Shown here: positions 21,064-31,552 of the stretch, in pieces
How positions within the stretch are numbered: the first letter of the stretch is position 1
Layout of the letters: each line of letters opens with the position of its first letter
From: Scilla litardierei
Taxonomy: Eukaryota > Streptophyta > Magnoliopsida > Asparagales > Asparagaceae
Reading direction: 5' to 3'
NCBI GenBank assembly: GCA_030789695.1
Contig: CM061140.1
Location: 79,608,422 to 79,672,421, forward strand
DNA: 64,000 nucleotides
The notes under the pieces: model-generated
The model's input: only the letters and a program-made list of their open reading frames with translations
Told to the model about the DNA's origin: nothing
The model's database searches: none
Program-made: the position numbers and the translations under genes

Positions 21064-23418
21064 TGTAGGGAGATGTATGCCCTTGAGGCATTTATCCTGA
21101 GTTAAACATCTTGTTCTAATGATGATACAGTACAAATTGTCATATAATAAATTCTATGAATTATATACTTAGATAATTTACTTAGACTTAAAGTGAGATC
21201 ATTACGTATCTAGATGTAGATCTAGATTGTGGTAAGTAAATGACCGATAAAGAACTTAAGTCTTAAACGGTTCATGGTCATATAGGTGTCAAGAATAGGA
21301 TGATCTCATAGTCATTCGGCCTGGCGAAGTTAGAGACTATGCACAGGTGCCCATTGGAGAATGAGTTCACTAAATGACCAACTTAGAGTTATTGAATGGT
21401 TAATCTTTAACTAAACTGTCAATAATAACTCTAGAGTGATGATAGGCAAGCTAGTCCTTAAGACCTGACGTCATTTGTACAAACCTGTTCGTGAATAGTG
21501 TCACTTAGACCTATGACCTAGCTTCGAGGCTAGGCCTGCTGAAAGGTCTTAGGTTGGGTGAAACATGAAGCATACGAGATAAGTAGATGACTAAGATGGG
21601 ATTCATCTCTTCCGTTAAAGGGAAGTTAGTGTCACAGGCTCAGTACGGTCTTTGTGATAATCCTCGGTCGAGGTGCGTTGTAAGAAGTACAATGTGTATA
21701 TAACAAAGACCGATGTATACTGACCGATGCTGGCTAGTGGGGTTGATGGTTTACCATACCCTAGGCCATTAAGCGACACAGTCATGACGAAGGGACTAAA
21801 ACTGTGGTATTCATCGCTGACACAGTCAGAGTGATCCCGACGACACTTTAGTCAATGGGTTAATTACGTAAGTATGATTCTGAAACAAGGACGACACCTG
21901 CTGCTCGTGGTTACTATCGTCTAGAAACTTCAAGTCCCAACCTGTAGTAGGGTCAGGCTGTAGGGTCTCACACCGAGTAGTATTCATGTCTTAGTAATAA
22001 GAAGAACGTTCAGAGGAATACATTTGATGCAATGGAATAATTAAGCTCACAAATGAGTTGTGATAATAAAGCTAAAGGAGTTTAGCATTTGGGATTGAAG
22101 AGGACTTCCTGAGGAATCCACAGGAAGAAACCGCGTTGGAATCGGAGCTCAAATGAGCCTAGAAACATGAAAACAGCAGAAAAGCGCTAAAGTGGGTCAG
22201 ATCCACTTTGGGGAGGCCAAACCTGCAAGGCGAAGCGGGGCCCGCCCGCTAAGCAGGCGGGCCCACCCGCAAAGAGTGCGGCATGCTTGCTAAGCGGGCG
22301 AGCGCACCCGCTAAGCCAAGCGGGGCCGACCTGCTTAGTGGGCCTGGCGCCTGCTGTGGCCCAGCGGGGAGCCCACCCACTGAGCAGGTGGGCGCACCCG
22401 CCTGGCCCAGCGGGTGCGGCCCGCTAAGTAGGCCGGGCGCCCGCTGTGCCTAGTTACGGGCGCTCGCCTGCAATGGAGGTGGGGCGTGCCCACTGGGCCT
22501 AGCGGGCACGCCCGTAGGTTAGGGCCCCCATATTGGCTATTTTCTAGGGTTTTTGGAAACCCTTGACGACGGCTACGAGCTACGACTTTTTGCTCAACTT
22601 TGAGCAATTGTTTGAGGGGTCAAACGAAGTCGGAATTCGTCGTCGTTTGTTCCTACATGTTCACCATTTGAAGCTCTTTGAAATGATAGGTTGTATCATC
22701 TCTAAAGCTCAATGTGAGAGAGATTTAATTGGTTGAAATTAGGCCTTTTGAGAAAGGCTTACAACTTAATTAAATCCCTCTTTCACTAATTAGTCCCACA
22801 TTGCTCGTGCGACGAGCTTGTGGTACGGCTCCCTGTATAAGTGGGGGTGCACACCCCTTGGAAAACTTTGCACCAAGTCTCTGATTCGAGAAGCTCCTAA
22901 TTTTTGAGCACACTCGATCGACGACTTAATTATTCCTCCTCTTTCTTCCTATCCTTAAATCGAATCCTAGCAAGATGGTGATGAGGTTTGGATCTGATCC
23001 AGAAGTCTCTGACGTGGATCTTCTCAAATGAAATCTTCTTCGGCAAGTGGTTGGCTCGGAGACATGTGTCGGCTCGCTTCGGGTGGATCGGATCAAGGGC
23101 GTAAGGCGGCTCAGCTTCGAGGAGCGAAAGAAGGTGGTGCGGTACATCTTGACTGCTCCAAGGCAAGATTCCGGGTATGTCATTTAGTAGATTTCTAGCC
23201 TAGTTTTAATTATGTCGCAGTAGTATAGATCCCTCTTGGGGTGGTCAGATCCATGTCAAGTTGGGATAAATCCTGGCTAAGGTTATGGCTTTCCTTAGGG
23301 CTTCGCTAAAATGTTTAGCGTTTGTTTTTTTCGCTGGGCTTATTATGCTTCTGTAGTCCGTACGACTTAGGACGGCACAGATCTGAGCCCTAAGGGTCTG
23401 CCAAAACCCTTCATTACA
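21064..23418 (+). repeat. long LTR (about 2.35 kb) of a Copia-like element
   Basis: Starts TGTAGGGAGATGTATGCCC and ends CCAAAACCC..TTACA. It shares start, middle and end with the LTR at 48109-49521 (TGTTGGGGGATGCATGCCC; GAGGGGTCAAACGA; TTAGTCCCACAT; CTTAGGACGG-like end) and with the inverted copy from 63114. It is longer than the 48-kb copy because 21100-22000 has an extra segment. A GC-rich palindromic cluster lies at 22220-22530, and a promoter-like ending at 22840 (CTGTATAAGTGGGGG). A 3' LTR is most likely, given the upstream purine tract. Confidence 0.7.
22220..22530. repeat. GC-rich palindromic minisatellite in the LTR
   Basis: Repeated GC-rich words such as GCCCGCTAAGCAGGCGGGC, ACCCGCTAAGCCAAGCGGG and CCCACTGAGCAGGTGGG each form a short inverted repeat around a variable centre. 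The cluster stands out from AT-rich flanks. A similar cluster (GGCGCCCGCTAGGCGGGCGCC) lies at the equivalent place in the LTR at 48360-48600. Confidence 0.8.
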
Positions 23419-24322
23419 AGCTTGCCACTCCTGAAAACACTTAGCACACACATCAAAATGTCACACACGTTTGTTATCATTAAACATGAAGTCATCGATC
23501 GTTGTATCTAACAGTAGTCTTGCTAGACACCTGAACAGTGAACCATGGACCTAGTCACCATTCACTAGGCACCTGGTCGATCCCCAAAACTAGCCGTTAG
23601 GTTTTTGGACTAGCCGTTTCTAGCTGTTTTTCTTGGCGTTTTGTGGGTTGTTTTGTGAGCTTATTTAAGCCAATTTAAGGAGCTATTTTGGCATCTCTCC
23701 ACACATATTGAAAGTATTTTAGAGAGCCCAATCCTAGAAGGAGGCTTTTATTCTCACTTCATTTCTCTCATTTTGCTCAAAGCTCCATCATGTTGATTTG
23801 AACTCCAAGCTCAAGGGAAGTCCAATAGTGCATTAAGCTTACATCTAACACTTGGACATCAATCTTTATTTGACTCTACACTTCACGATTTGTAAGTATA
23901 TATATTCAAGGCAATAGAAAGATTATATTGTTTCTTTGTTTCATTTGAAACCTTGCTCCTGGGTTGTGGGAGTGTCTCTCTGGAAAGAGATGTGTGTTTC
24001 CCTAAGAATATGGATTACCCTTGGAATATGATTTGCTATCTCGTGAAAAGATAGGCTCTTGTGAAAAGAGCAGCTCATGTGAAAAGAGTGTGGTACTTGT
24101 GAAAAGTTCGTATTGATATCCCAGAATGGATTTTGTATTCGTACTCCCATAATGGGAGAATTGTGTGCCATGTGAAAAGGCTTGATAGTGGAATCCGCGG
24201 AGTGTGATTGCAACGTGGGACTGTAGTAGAATCAATTTGGAATAGGGATCCGAACCAGGACATGTCTCATGTGTTTGCGATTTGTTTTGACATATCTCCT
24301 TTGTGTTTTTGTTGTTGTTGAG
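23419..24322 (+). mobile_element. LTR-like remnant interrupted by the Athila element
   Basis: The sequence has a TATA-like TTATTTAAGCC at about 23664, then an R/U5-like run. From about 23960 it carries repeated GTGAAAAG words (TCGTGAAAAGATAG, TTGTGAAAAGAGC, ATGTGAAAAGAGT), one short motif every 20-30 bp. The block runs straight into the Athila target site. It appears to resume at 37319 (CGTTTTAATTTCTGCTGC), so it looks like part of an older LTR retrotransposon split by Athila. Family not assigned. Confidence 0.4.
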
Positions 24323-24327
24323 ATAAT
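24323..24327. repeat. target site duplication ATAAT of the Athila element (left copy)
   Basis: ATAAT precedes the left LTR and recurs at 37314-37318 after the right LTR. Confidence 0.9.
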
Positions 24328-26153
24328 TGATCACTCCATATTTTACACCTTTTTTCCGCATGTTTGCATGCCATTTAGATCGCTCAAATCGTGTTTTTCA
24401 TGTTTATTCGACAATATTGTGATGCTTTTACGATTTGTTGTTTTTGTAGTATTTCAGGAGATTTGGAGCGATTTGGAGTGATTCTGAAATGCACCCACTC
24501 CGGAGTGTCGCCGACGACTCTCTTGAGGGGTATTTTGCGATTGGAGAGGAGTGGAAGAGGAAAGAACGTCGTAGGAGCGACGAGGAGGCAAAAACATGAA
24601 GAATGGGAATTTTCAGCATGCCACTCGGCCGAGTGAAGGAGTCACTCGGCCGAGCATAGACAGCCCGCTCGGCCGGACAGATCGGACACGCAACAAGGCT
24701 AATATCAGCGTGCACTCAGCCGAGCATCGCCAGACCACTCGGCCGAGCACCGAGTCATCCCTCACCCGAGTGGAGCCAAGACGACGGCAACAAAAGATGC
24801 TGAACTCTCTGTTTTTCGTCTGTACAGTCCCAAGCTCCGACTCGGCCGAGTGACCAACGCCGTCCGCCCGAGTGAAGAACGCCCATCGGCCGAGTGAAGA
24901 AAAGTCACTCGGCCGAGTGACTCCCGAGGAGACGACCCCCAAGACCCCCAAATCTCTGGAATTCGTCAGGGTCTCTCACTCGGCCGAGTGACATTTGTCA
25001 CTCGGCCGAGTGAGCCGCGTTGCCTGTAGCGTAAACTGCGATTTTGATGCTGCGCAGGGGCATTTTCGTCAGGATTTTTTGGGCGATTTTGGGGGGTATT
25101 TAACCCCAGTTTTTAACCTAGTTTAGAGAGCTTTTCCAGGACTTTTTGCAGCCTTTTTAGATCAAATTTTTAGGGATTAGATTTATCTTTTAGGGAGGAG
25201 AAAAAAGTGAGATTTTGTTGGATGCTATCTTGTTCTTCATTGGTTTGTCTCTCTCCCCCTCAAAAACTCCATTTTTATTGATTTATTGAATATTGCTATG
25301 AATTCCATTCATTTTACTTGTGAGTTTCTATTGAATTTGATTATGAATTGTGAGTAGTTCATCGTCTTAGGGCATAGGGATGAACCCTACGAACCCAATT
25401 TCAAAATTGTGATGAATTGGTGAAACTATTGCTAGGGTTGATTAGGGTTAGTTTGGGATTGATTTAATACGCTGATAGCTAGGGATTCATACCGATTGGG
25501 ATTTGCAAGAGATTGGATCCCAACTCGATAGGAAGCCCTAGAAATTCGAATTGGGTTACAATTGGATTCCTCCGGAATCGGTTTGCAAGAGATTAGACTG
25601 AAACTAGGGTTTTCGATTGCAATTCTATACAAATACCCGTTTGCAAGAGATTGGACGGGTAGGAACTATCCCAACCTAGGTCGTAGCTCGAGTTTGCACG
25701 AGAGTGGGCTCGAGATACGATTGAACGATGATGTTGTTCTTCACGCTAGCTTGCCTAGGTTAGGGTTTGCAAGAGATTGGACCCTACCCTAGGTTTGCTA
25801 TAGACCGTCAATAGCGCGAGAGCGTGAGCTTGGTTCTACATTTAGTTACAACTACTTCACATGAATTTCAAGTCTAGCAATTGTGAAACCTACGAATCAC
25901 AATGATGAGATACGGCAAGTAGCGGGGATTCCCTATCCCCTAAGCGTCTTTATTAATTTGTTATTTCTTTTATACATTTGAACGACTGTGACCGCTATTT
26001 GCGAACATTTCTCGACTATTCTTATAGCCAGGTTATTGAAGAAGACACAGTTATTAGGCCTCCCTGTGTTCGATACCCGCTCGCTGCTACACCATGCGCT
26101 TGCGATAAGACTACAGTGTCGCCGCTCCGGGATGTGTATCTGGGGCGCGATCA
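24328..26153 (+). repeat. 5' LTR of the Athila element
   Basis: 1826 bp, starting TGATCACTCC and ending GGGCGCGATCA. The termini form a TGATC/GATCA inverted repeat. It contains an array of CACTCGGCCGAGTG palindromes (about 24620-25015) and then GGGGTATTTAACCCC at about 25092, a TATA-like site inside a short palindrome. Downstream are several TTTGCAAGAGATTGGA repeats (about 25505, 25580, 25640, 25765). Confidence 0.95.
24620..25015. promoter_or_regulatory. array of about 12 CACTCGGCCGAGTG palindromes in the LTR
   Basis: Around 12 full or slightly mutated copies of the 14-nt palindrome occur at irregular spacing of 10-70 bp, several as CACTCGGCCGAGTGA. Mutated forms mostly lose one arm (CGAGCA) or the centre. 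The array lies about 75-470 bp upstream of the TATA-like GTATTTAACC, the position expected for upstream control elements in U3. The same array occurs in the 3' LTR (35780-36170) and internally (30600-30950). The regulatory role is inferred. Confidence 0.6.
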
Positions 26154-26159
26154 AGTTTT

Positions 26160-26177
26160 TGGTGCCGTTGCCGGGGA
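26160..26177 (+). other. primer binding site of the Athila element
   Basis: TGGTGCCGTTGCCGGGGA lies a few bases inside the 5' LTR. It differs by one base from TGGCGCCGTTGCCGGGGA, the tRNA-Asp-type PBS usual for Athila elements. Confidence 0.9.
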
Positions 26178-26406
26178 TTTATCTCCGTGCATTTGCGCCA
26201 TACTAGGTTGTGCTTTTGGGTTGCATTTTGGAGCGACCAAGTTTTTGGCGACGTTGCCGGGGAGGCTATTTTGACGGAGTTCGATTTGGATCACCCGGTT
26301 ATTTTTCTTCAATCTCTTTATTTATTTCTTCATTCTTTTCTAACTCTGTTTACAGCCCTATTTTGCAAGCCCTCCCGAAATTTTCCACAAGATCTTAACA
26401 GGTAAA

Positions 26407-26703
26407 ATGGGGGATGCAATTCCAATGACTGAGTCTGGCCAGGGAGATGATGAATCTTTTACGGAGCTCCTTAAGGAACTTATTGATGAGGTCCACGCTA
26501 CTGGAGCTTTTGCTATTAATATCGAGGACCCCGTCGAACAACTATTTGCTAGCTTCGTGATGGATCAAATCTCCCCGGATGGGACTATTGGGGGCGATAT
26601 CAGAGTTGATGTGAGGGACGACAAGCTATATTTTGAAGGCGATAGAACATGCGTCGAAGAGTACTACACTCACGAGGAATACTTCGAACAAACCGATATT
26701 TAG
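26407..26703 (+). CDS. short acidic ORF (98 aa) between PBS and pol
   Basis: Begins with a good ATG context (AAAATGG) and encodes an acidic peptide with ELLKELIDEVHATGAF, VEQLFASFVMDQISPD and EYYTHEEYFEQ. It occupies the place of gag but shows no capsid fold signature or zinc knuckle. It may be what remains of the gag/protease region joined near the start of pol, or a leader peptide. I know no family for it. Confidence 0.45.
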   Translation: MGDAIPMTESGQGDDESFTELLKELIDEVHATGAFAINIEDPVEQLFASFVMDQISPDGTIGGDIRVDVRDDKLYFEGDRTCVEEYYTHEEYFEQTDI

Positions 26704-26751
26704 GGAGATACACTCTACGACCCCCACTCTTGCATTTATGAATCCGCTGAC

Positions 26752-29700
26752 GTGTTTCTTGATCTCAGGAATGAACCTGAGCAAAGTGGTTGTCTTATCG
26801 ATGCAAGCGCAGAAGTGGAGAGCGTCTATTCAGATGCACCGTCCTCACTAGGAAGCGAATCTGAGCCTCCACTCGAGAGTGAGCTAAATTCAGATGTTGA
26901 AGGAGAAGCCAAATTCACACAAGTTGACGAAGCAAAGGGTACGTCACCCTTTGAGGTAGAGCTTAAACAATTACCGCCGAATCTAAGGTATGCTTTCTTG
27001 AGAAGTAAATTGACATTTCCGGTGATTGTTAATGCCCACCTTGGCCAAGATCAACTTGGAAAACTATTAGAGGTCCTTAGGGATCACAGGGACGTCCTTG
27101 GCTACACTATCTCTGATCTTAAGGGAATAAGCCCTAGGCTATGCACGCATAGGATCCACTTGGAAAACACTGAAGCCACTTCTATTGAGCCTCAAAGGCG
27201 GTTGAACCCAAATATGAAAGAGGTAGTCAAGAAGGAAATCCTAAAATTGCTTGAGGCCGGAATTATCTACCTTATCTCTGACAGTAGATGGGTTAGCCCC
27301 ATCCATGTCATCCCCAAGAAAGGGGGGATGACCGTTATAAAAAATGAAAAAGGAGAGCCCATTTCTACACGCACTGTCACGGGATGTCGGATGTGTATTG
27401 ATTACCGGAAACTAAACAAAGCCACCCGAAAAGACCATTACCCACTACCCTTCATAGATCAAATGCTTGAACGGCTTGCTAAACATAAATACTTTTGTTA
27501 CTTGGATGGGTATTCGGGGTTTTTCCAAATCCCTTTGCATGAAGACGACCAAGAAAAGACTACTTTTACTTGTCCTTATGGCACTTACGCTTACCGTAGA
27601 ATGCCTTTTGGCCTTTGTAATGCACCCGCCACCTTTCAGAGGTGCATGACCTCCATCTTTTCCAACTATATTGAAAATATTATGGAAGTTTTCATGGATG
27701 ATTTCTCAGTTTATGGAAGTGAGTTTGATTCTTGTTTGGCTAATCTTACCAAAGTACTTAAAAGATGTCAGCAAAATAATCTTACTCTTAATTGGGAGAA
27801 ATGTCATTTCATGGTCACCGAAGGGATAGTGCTTGGGAACCTTGTCTCCTCAAGAGGGATTGAGGTTGATAAGGCGAAGATTGAGGTAATCGAGAAACTC
27901 CCTCCTCCTATTAATGTTAAGGGCATTAGGGGTTTTCTTGGTCATGCGGGGTTTTACCACCGCTTCATCAAGGATTTTGCCTTGATTGCCCGGCCCCTTA
28001 CCTCCTTGCTAGCTAAAGATGCTCCGTTTGTTTTTTCAGGAGAATGTTTGCGGGCGTTCAACACATTGAAGGAAGCACTAATTTCTGCGCCCATCATACA
28101 ACCACCGGATTGGAGCCTTCCCTTTGAGCTCATGTGTGATGCAAGTGACCAAGCCATTGGAGCGGTATTGGGGCAAAGGAAAGATAGAAAGCTTCATGCA
28201 ATATTCTATGCAAGCAAAACGTTGGATGACGCACAGAAAAATTACACAACTATGGAGAAAGAACTTCTAGCGGTCGTGTATTCCATTGAAAAGTTCCGCT
28301 CATATCTCCTTGGATCCAAGGTAATTGTCCACACCGACCATGCGGTATTGAAGTATCTCCTAAACAAGAAAGATGCCAAACCTAGGTTGATAAGGTGGAT
28401 ACTTCTATTGCAAGAGTTTGACTTGGAAATCAGAGATAAGAAGGGTACAGACAACGTTGTGGCGGATCATTTATCTAGGCTTATTCGCGACAAGGAGGAC
28501 GAAAGCTTGCCCATCGATGACTCATTTGTTGATGAGAGGCTATACGCCATAAGGACCAGAGAAGTTCCTTGGTACGCGGACTATGTTAATTACTTGGCTT
28601 GTGGGATTAAACCATGTGGGATGCCCACACAACAAAAGAGGAGATTTATGCATGAGGTCCGTAGCTATTTCTGGGAAGATCCATATCTCTTTAAGATATG
28701 CAAGGATGGGGTTATCCGGAGATGTGTTTCTAAGGAGGAGGCCACCTCCATCATCTTGCATTGCCATGGTATGCCATGCGGGGGACATCACACCGCTTCT
28801 AAGACTACCGCTAAGATACTACAGAGTGGATTATTTTGGCCAACCATGTTCAGAGACACGCACGACTTCGTCAAGGCGTGCGATAGATGCCAACAGACCG
28901 GAAATATTTCCAGACGAAATGAGATGCCAATGAAGCCCATTCTAGAGATTGAGCTCTTTGATTGTTGGGGAGTGGACTTCATGGGACCATTTCCGTCAAG
29001 CAAGGGTAACAAGTATATCTTATTGGCCGTGGACTACGTCTCCAAATGGGTAGAAGCCATCGCCACCCCTACCAATGACGCAAGGGTTGTCTTAAAGTTT
29101 TTCAAGCAGAATATTTTCATGCGCTTTGGGGTGCCCCGTACTTTGATAAGCGACGGGGAAGCCACTTTATTGAAAACAAATTTGAAGCTATGTTGAAAAA
29201 GTACGGGTTAAACCATAGAATCGGCATGGCCTACCACCCTCAAACGAGCGGACAAGTGGAAGTCTCAAATATAGAAATCAAGCAAATTCTTGAAAAGACC
29301 GTAGATCGATCTAGAAAAGATTGGTCCATGAAGTTAAACGATGCTCTATGTGCATAACGCACGGCTTTTCGCACCCCTATTGGCTCCATACCGTTCCAAC
29401 TCGTTTATGGGAATGCTTGTCACCTACCGGTAGAGTTGGAGCACCGCGCGTATTGGGCCATCAAGACCCTCAATTATGACTATAAGAGTGCGGCAGTGAG
29501 GCGACTCTTGGACATCAATGAGCTTGACGAAATTAGAAGAGATGCCTACGAGAGCTCAAGAATTTACAAAGAGAGGACCAAGATTCTCCACGACGCCCGC
29601 ATAACCGTCACGGACTTCAAGGTTGGAGACAAGGTCTTGCTATATAATTCCCGACTCCGCCTATTCCCCGGGAAGTTGAGGTCACGGTGGTCCGGACCTT

Positions 29701-30164
29701 TCACCATCAAGCGCATACAACCGGGAGGAGCATTTGAATTGGAAGGGAAAGACGGAGCCACTTTCAAGGTGAATGGGCAACGTCTAAAGCATTATTCCGA
29801 AGGAGTCCATATGGGCGAGGTAAATAGAATATATCTACTCAAGGGACGGCCGGACGACCTTTCATACATCCTTGATGAGGTCATCGAAGAGGCGATCCCC
29901 CACTCCATCGGCGCACCCCACGAAGATAGCTTCGAAGAAGGCCTAGATTTGGCCGAGGAAGAGAAGATGGAGCACTCCCCCGATATCTCCGTGGCAATTG
30001 ATGATGGTGACACTGATGTCGCAAGAATACGGGAGCTCTGCAAGCTCTCGAAGTTGAGGACTCCGAAGAAAGCTCCACCGATACGACGATCGGTGTCACC
30101 GGCAAAGTCGAAGAGCGGAGCAAGCTCTAGCTTGGGAGAGCCACCCCCCCAACATTGCCCATGA
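26752..30164 (+). pseudogene. pol: Athila pol: reverse transcriptase, RNase H and integrase, with frameshift and stop
   Basis: An 814-codon frame runs from 26752 to 29196. Residues 60-130 are the linker before RT ([10 protein letters not shown]). RT follows, with [36 protein letters not shown] and the catalytic FMDDF at residues 314-318. RNase H starts near residue 460 ([14 protein letters not shown]). The integrase zinc-binding HHCC region is at about 670-715 and the core's first Asp (GVDFMG) near 740. After SDGE (about residue 800) a one-base change shifts the frame. Coding similarity continues in another frame past 29197, meets TAA at 29355-29357, and resumes at 29436-30164 with the integrase C-terminal domain ([20 protein letters not shown]). 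The protein would copy and integrate element DNA. The integrase of this copy is broken, while RT and RNase H look intact. Confidence 0.9.
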
Positions 30165-30599
30165 CGAAGGGGCACTGGGGAAGACCACACACCATCATGA
30201 TCCAAATCCGAGCGGTCTTCCCGGCAAATTCGACGAGTGCATCTCATATGCACCCAACATCCCGCGCTAAATTGAAAATTTAAAGGGGTAGAGCTCAAGA
30301 CCTTAAACGAGCGCTTGTCGGGAGGCAACCCGACGGTTATCGCATTTTTTTTTCTATTTTTAGTTTTTATTTTTGTTTTAGACTTTATTAGTGTTTTTGA
30401 GTCGTTTGCCCGAAAAATTGTGACAACGGGTCCTATTTTCTTTGACAGGAGAGGAGAAAGGGATATCTATCATTTCGAGGATGACCAGGGCAAAGAAGAG
30501 CACTCCAGGAATGCGCTTGAGGCTTAGGAGAAGGAAGAAATCAACTGGAGGAAGAAAAACAGAGATTAGAGCTAAAACGGGGCCAAACAGCAGAAAACA
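30165..30599. other. untranslated spacer between pol and the internal palindrome array
   Basis: Includes a run GCATTTTTTTTTC followed by T-rich DNA (30340-30400) and then a purine-rich stretch (30450-30590). Small open frames here have no recognisable content. The conserved phrase GGGGCACTGGGGAAGACC (30168 onward) is a G-rich segment, not a known motif. Confidence 0.4.
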
Positions 30600-30963
30600 G
30601 GGCCTCACTCGGCCGAGTACCATAGCCACTCGGCCGAGCAAAGAAATTCGTCCGCCCGAGTGGCGCACCAACGAGGGAAGTCTGCTGCACCCAACTCTCT
30701 GTTCTTTTTTTGATTTCAGTATAAATTGCCACTCGGCCGAGTATATATCTTCACTCGGCTGAGTGAAACTGATACGCTCCTAGGGCGAGAATTGCCGAGT
30801 AGCTTGTGCCACTCGGCCGAATGGACTCTTTCCACTCGGCCGAGTGTGGCAAAGCCACTCGGCCGAGTCATAAGCGGCGAGGAGTTTTTAAAAATAATTT
30901 CGTTACGATCACTCGGCCGAGTGACATAGTCACTCGGCCGAGTCGTAACTACTCCTATATAAG
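30600..30963 (+). promoter_or_regulatory. internal palindrome array and TATA box before the env-like ORF
   Basis: About ten copies of CACTCGGCCGAGTG or one-base variants lie between 30605 and 30945. TATATAAG follows at 30956-30963, then a GC- and CT-rich leader (30970-31165). This repeats the arrangement in the LTRs (palindrome array, then TATA). The leader has a plausible intron 31169-31329 (GTACCC..GTGCAG). I infer an internal promoter for the env-like ORF starting at 31553. Confidence 0.5.
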
Positions 30964-31552
30964 CTGACGCGGGCTCGGCGCGGAATTCGAAGCGACACAA
31001 TTTTCTCTCGCCCGAGCCCGCGCCTCTTCAACCCTCGCTCGCCTGCTGCTGCTCCCTCACTCGTCTGACTGCCGTGCCCGCCGGTCCGATCGCCGCGCCG
31101 CCGACGGCCGACGATCGCCGTCGCTCCGACCGACCGCCGGCGACTCCCTCGCCGCCGGCTAACCTCCGGTACCCCCAATTTCGCCCTATTTCTCCATTTT
31201 CTCGTATTTTTCGACGATCCATGCACTAATCGAGCCCCTAAATCAAATTAATTTCATTATCTATCTATTATACCACTAACCCCCATGTATTTTGAATTCT
31301 ACACGCTGATATCGTTGTTTGATGTGCAGGTTATCTTGGGGAGCTTAGGGGAGCTTCCGAGGCGCGCTTTTGGCTTAGTGGAGGCGGCGTCTTCGCACAC
31401 ATCCGCTGTTTTGCTCTCGCGACGTGTTCAGGTACCTTCGTTCCATTTATTTTAGCACGCCGCATGTTTTACTTGTTGGGTGAGCACTCGGGGCGCACAT
31501 ACCGCCCCGTACACGGCCATGCACTCGGGGAGCTTCCGCCAAGCGGAAGCGG

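Noticed and set aside
22335..22607. Minus-strand 90-codon frame in the GC-rich cluster
   Set aside because: It is a translation of GC-rich inverted repeats inside an LTR, with no domain.
24620..25015. Palindrome array as a CRISPR or satellite array
   Set aside because: Spacing is irregular (10-70 bp), the intervening sequence is repeated in the other LTR, and the array is part of a defined LTR.
31432..31455. Second leader intron before the env-like ORF
   Set aside because: The GT..AG interval is only 24 nt, too short for a plant intron.
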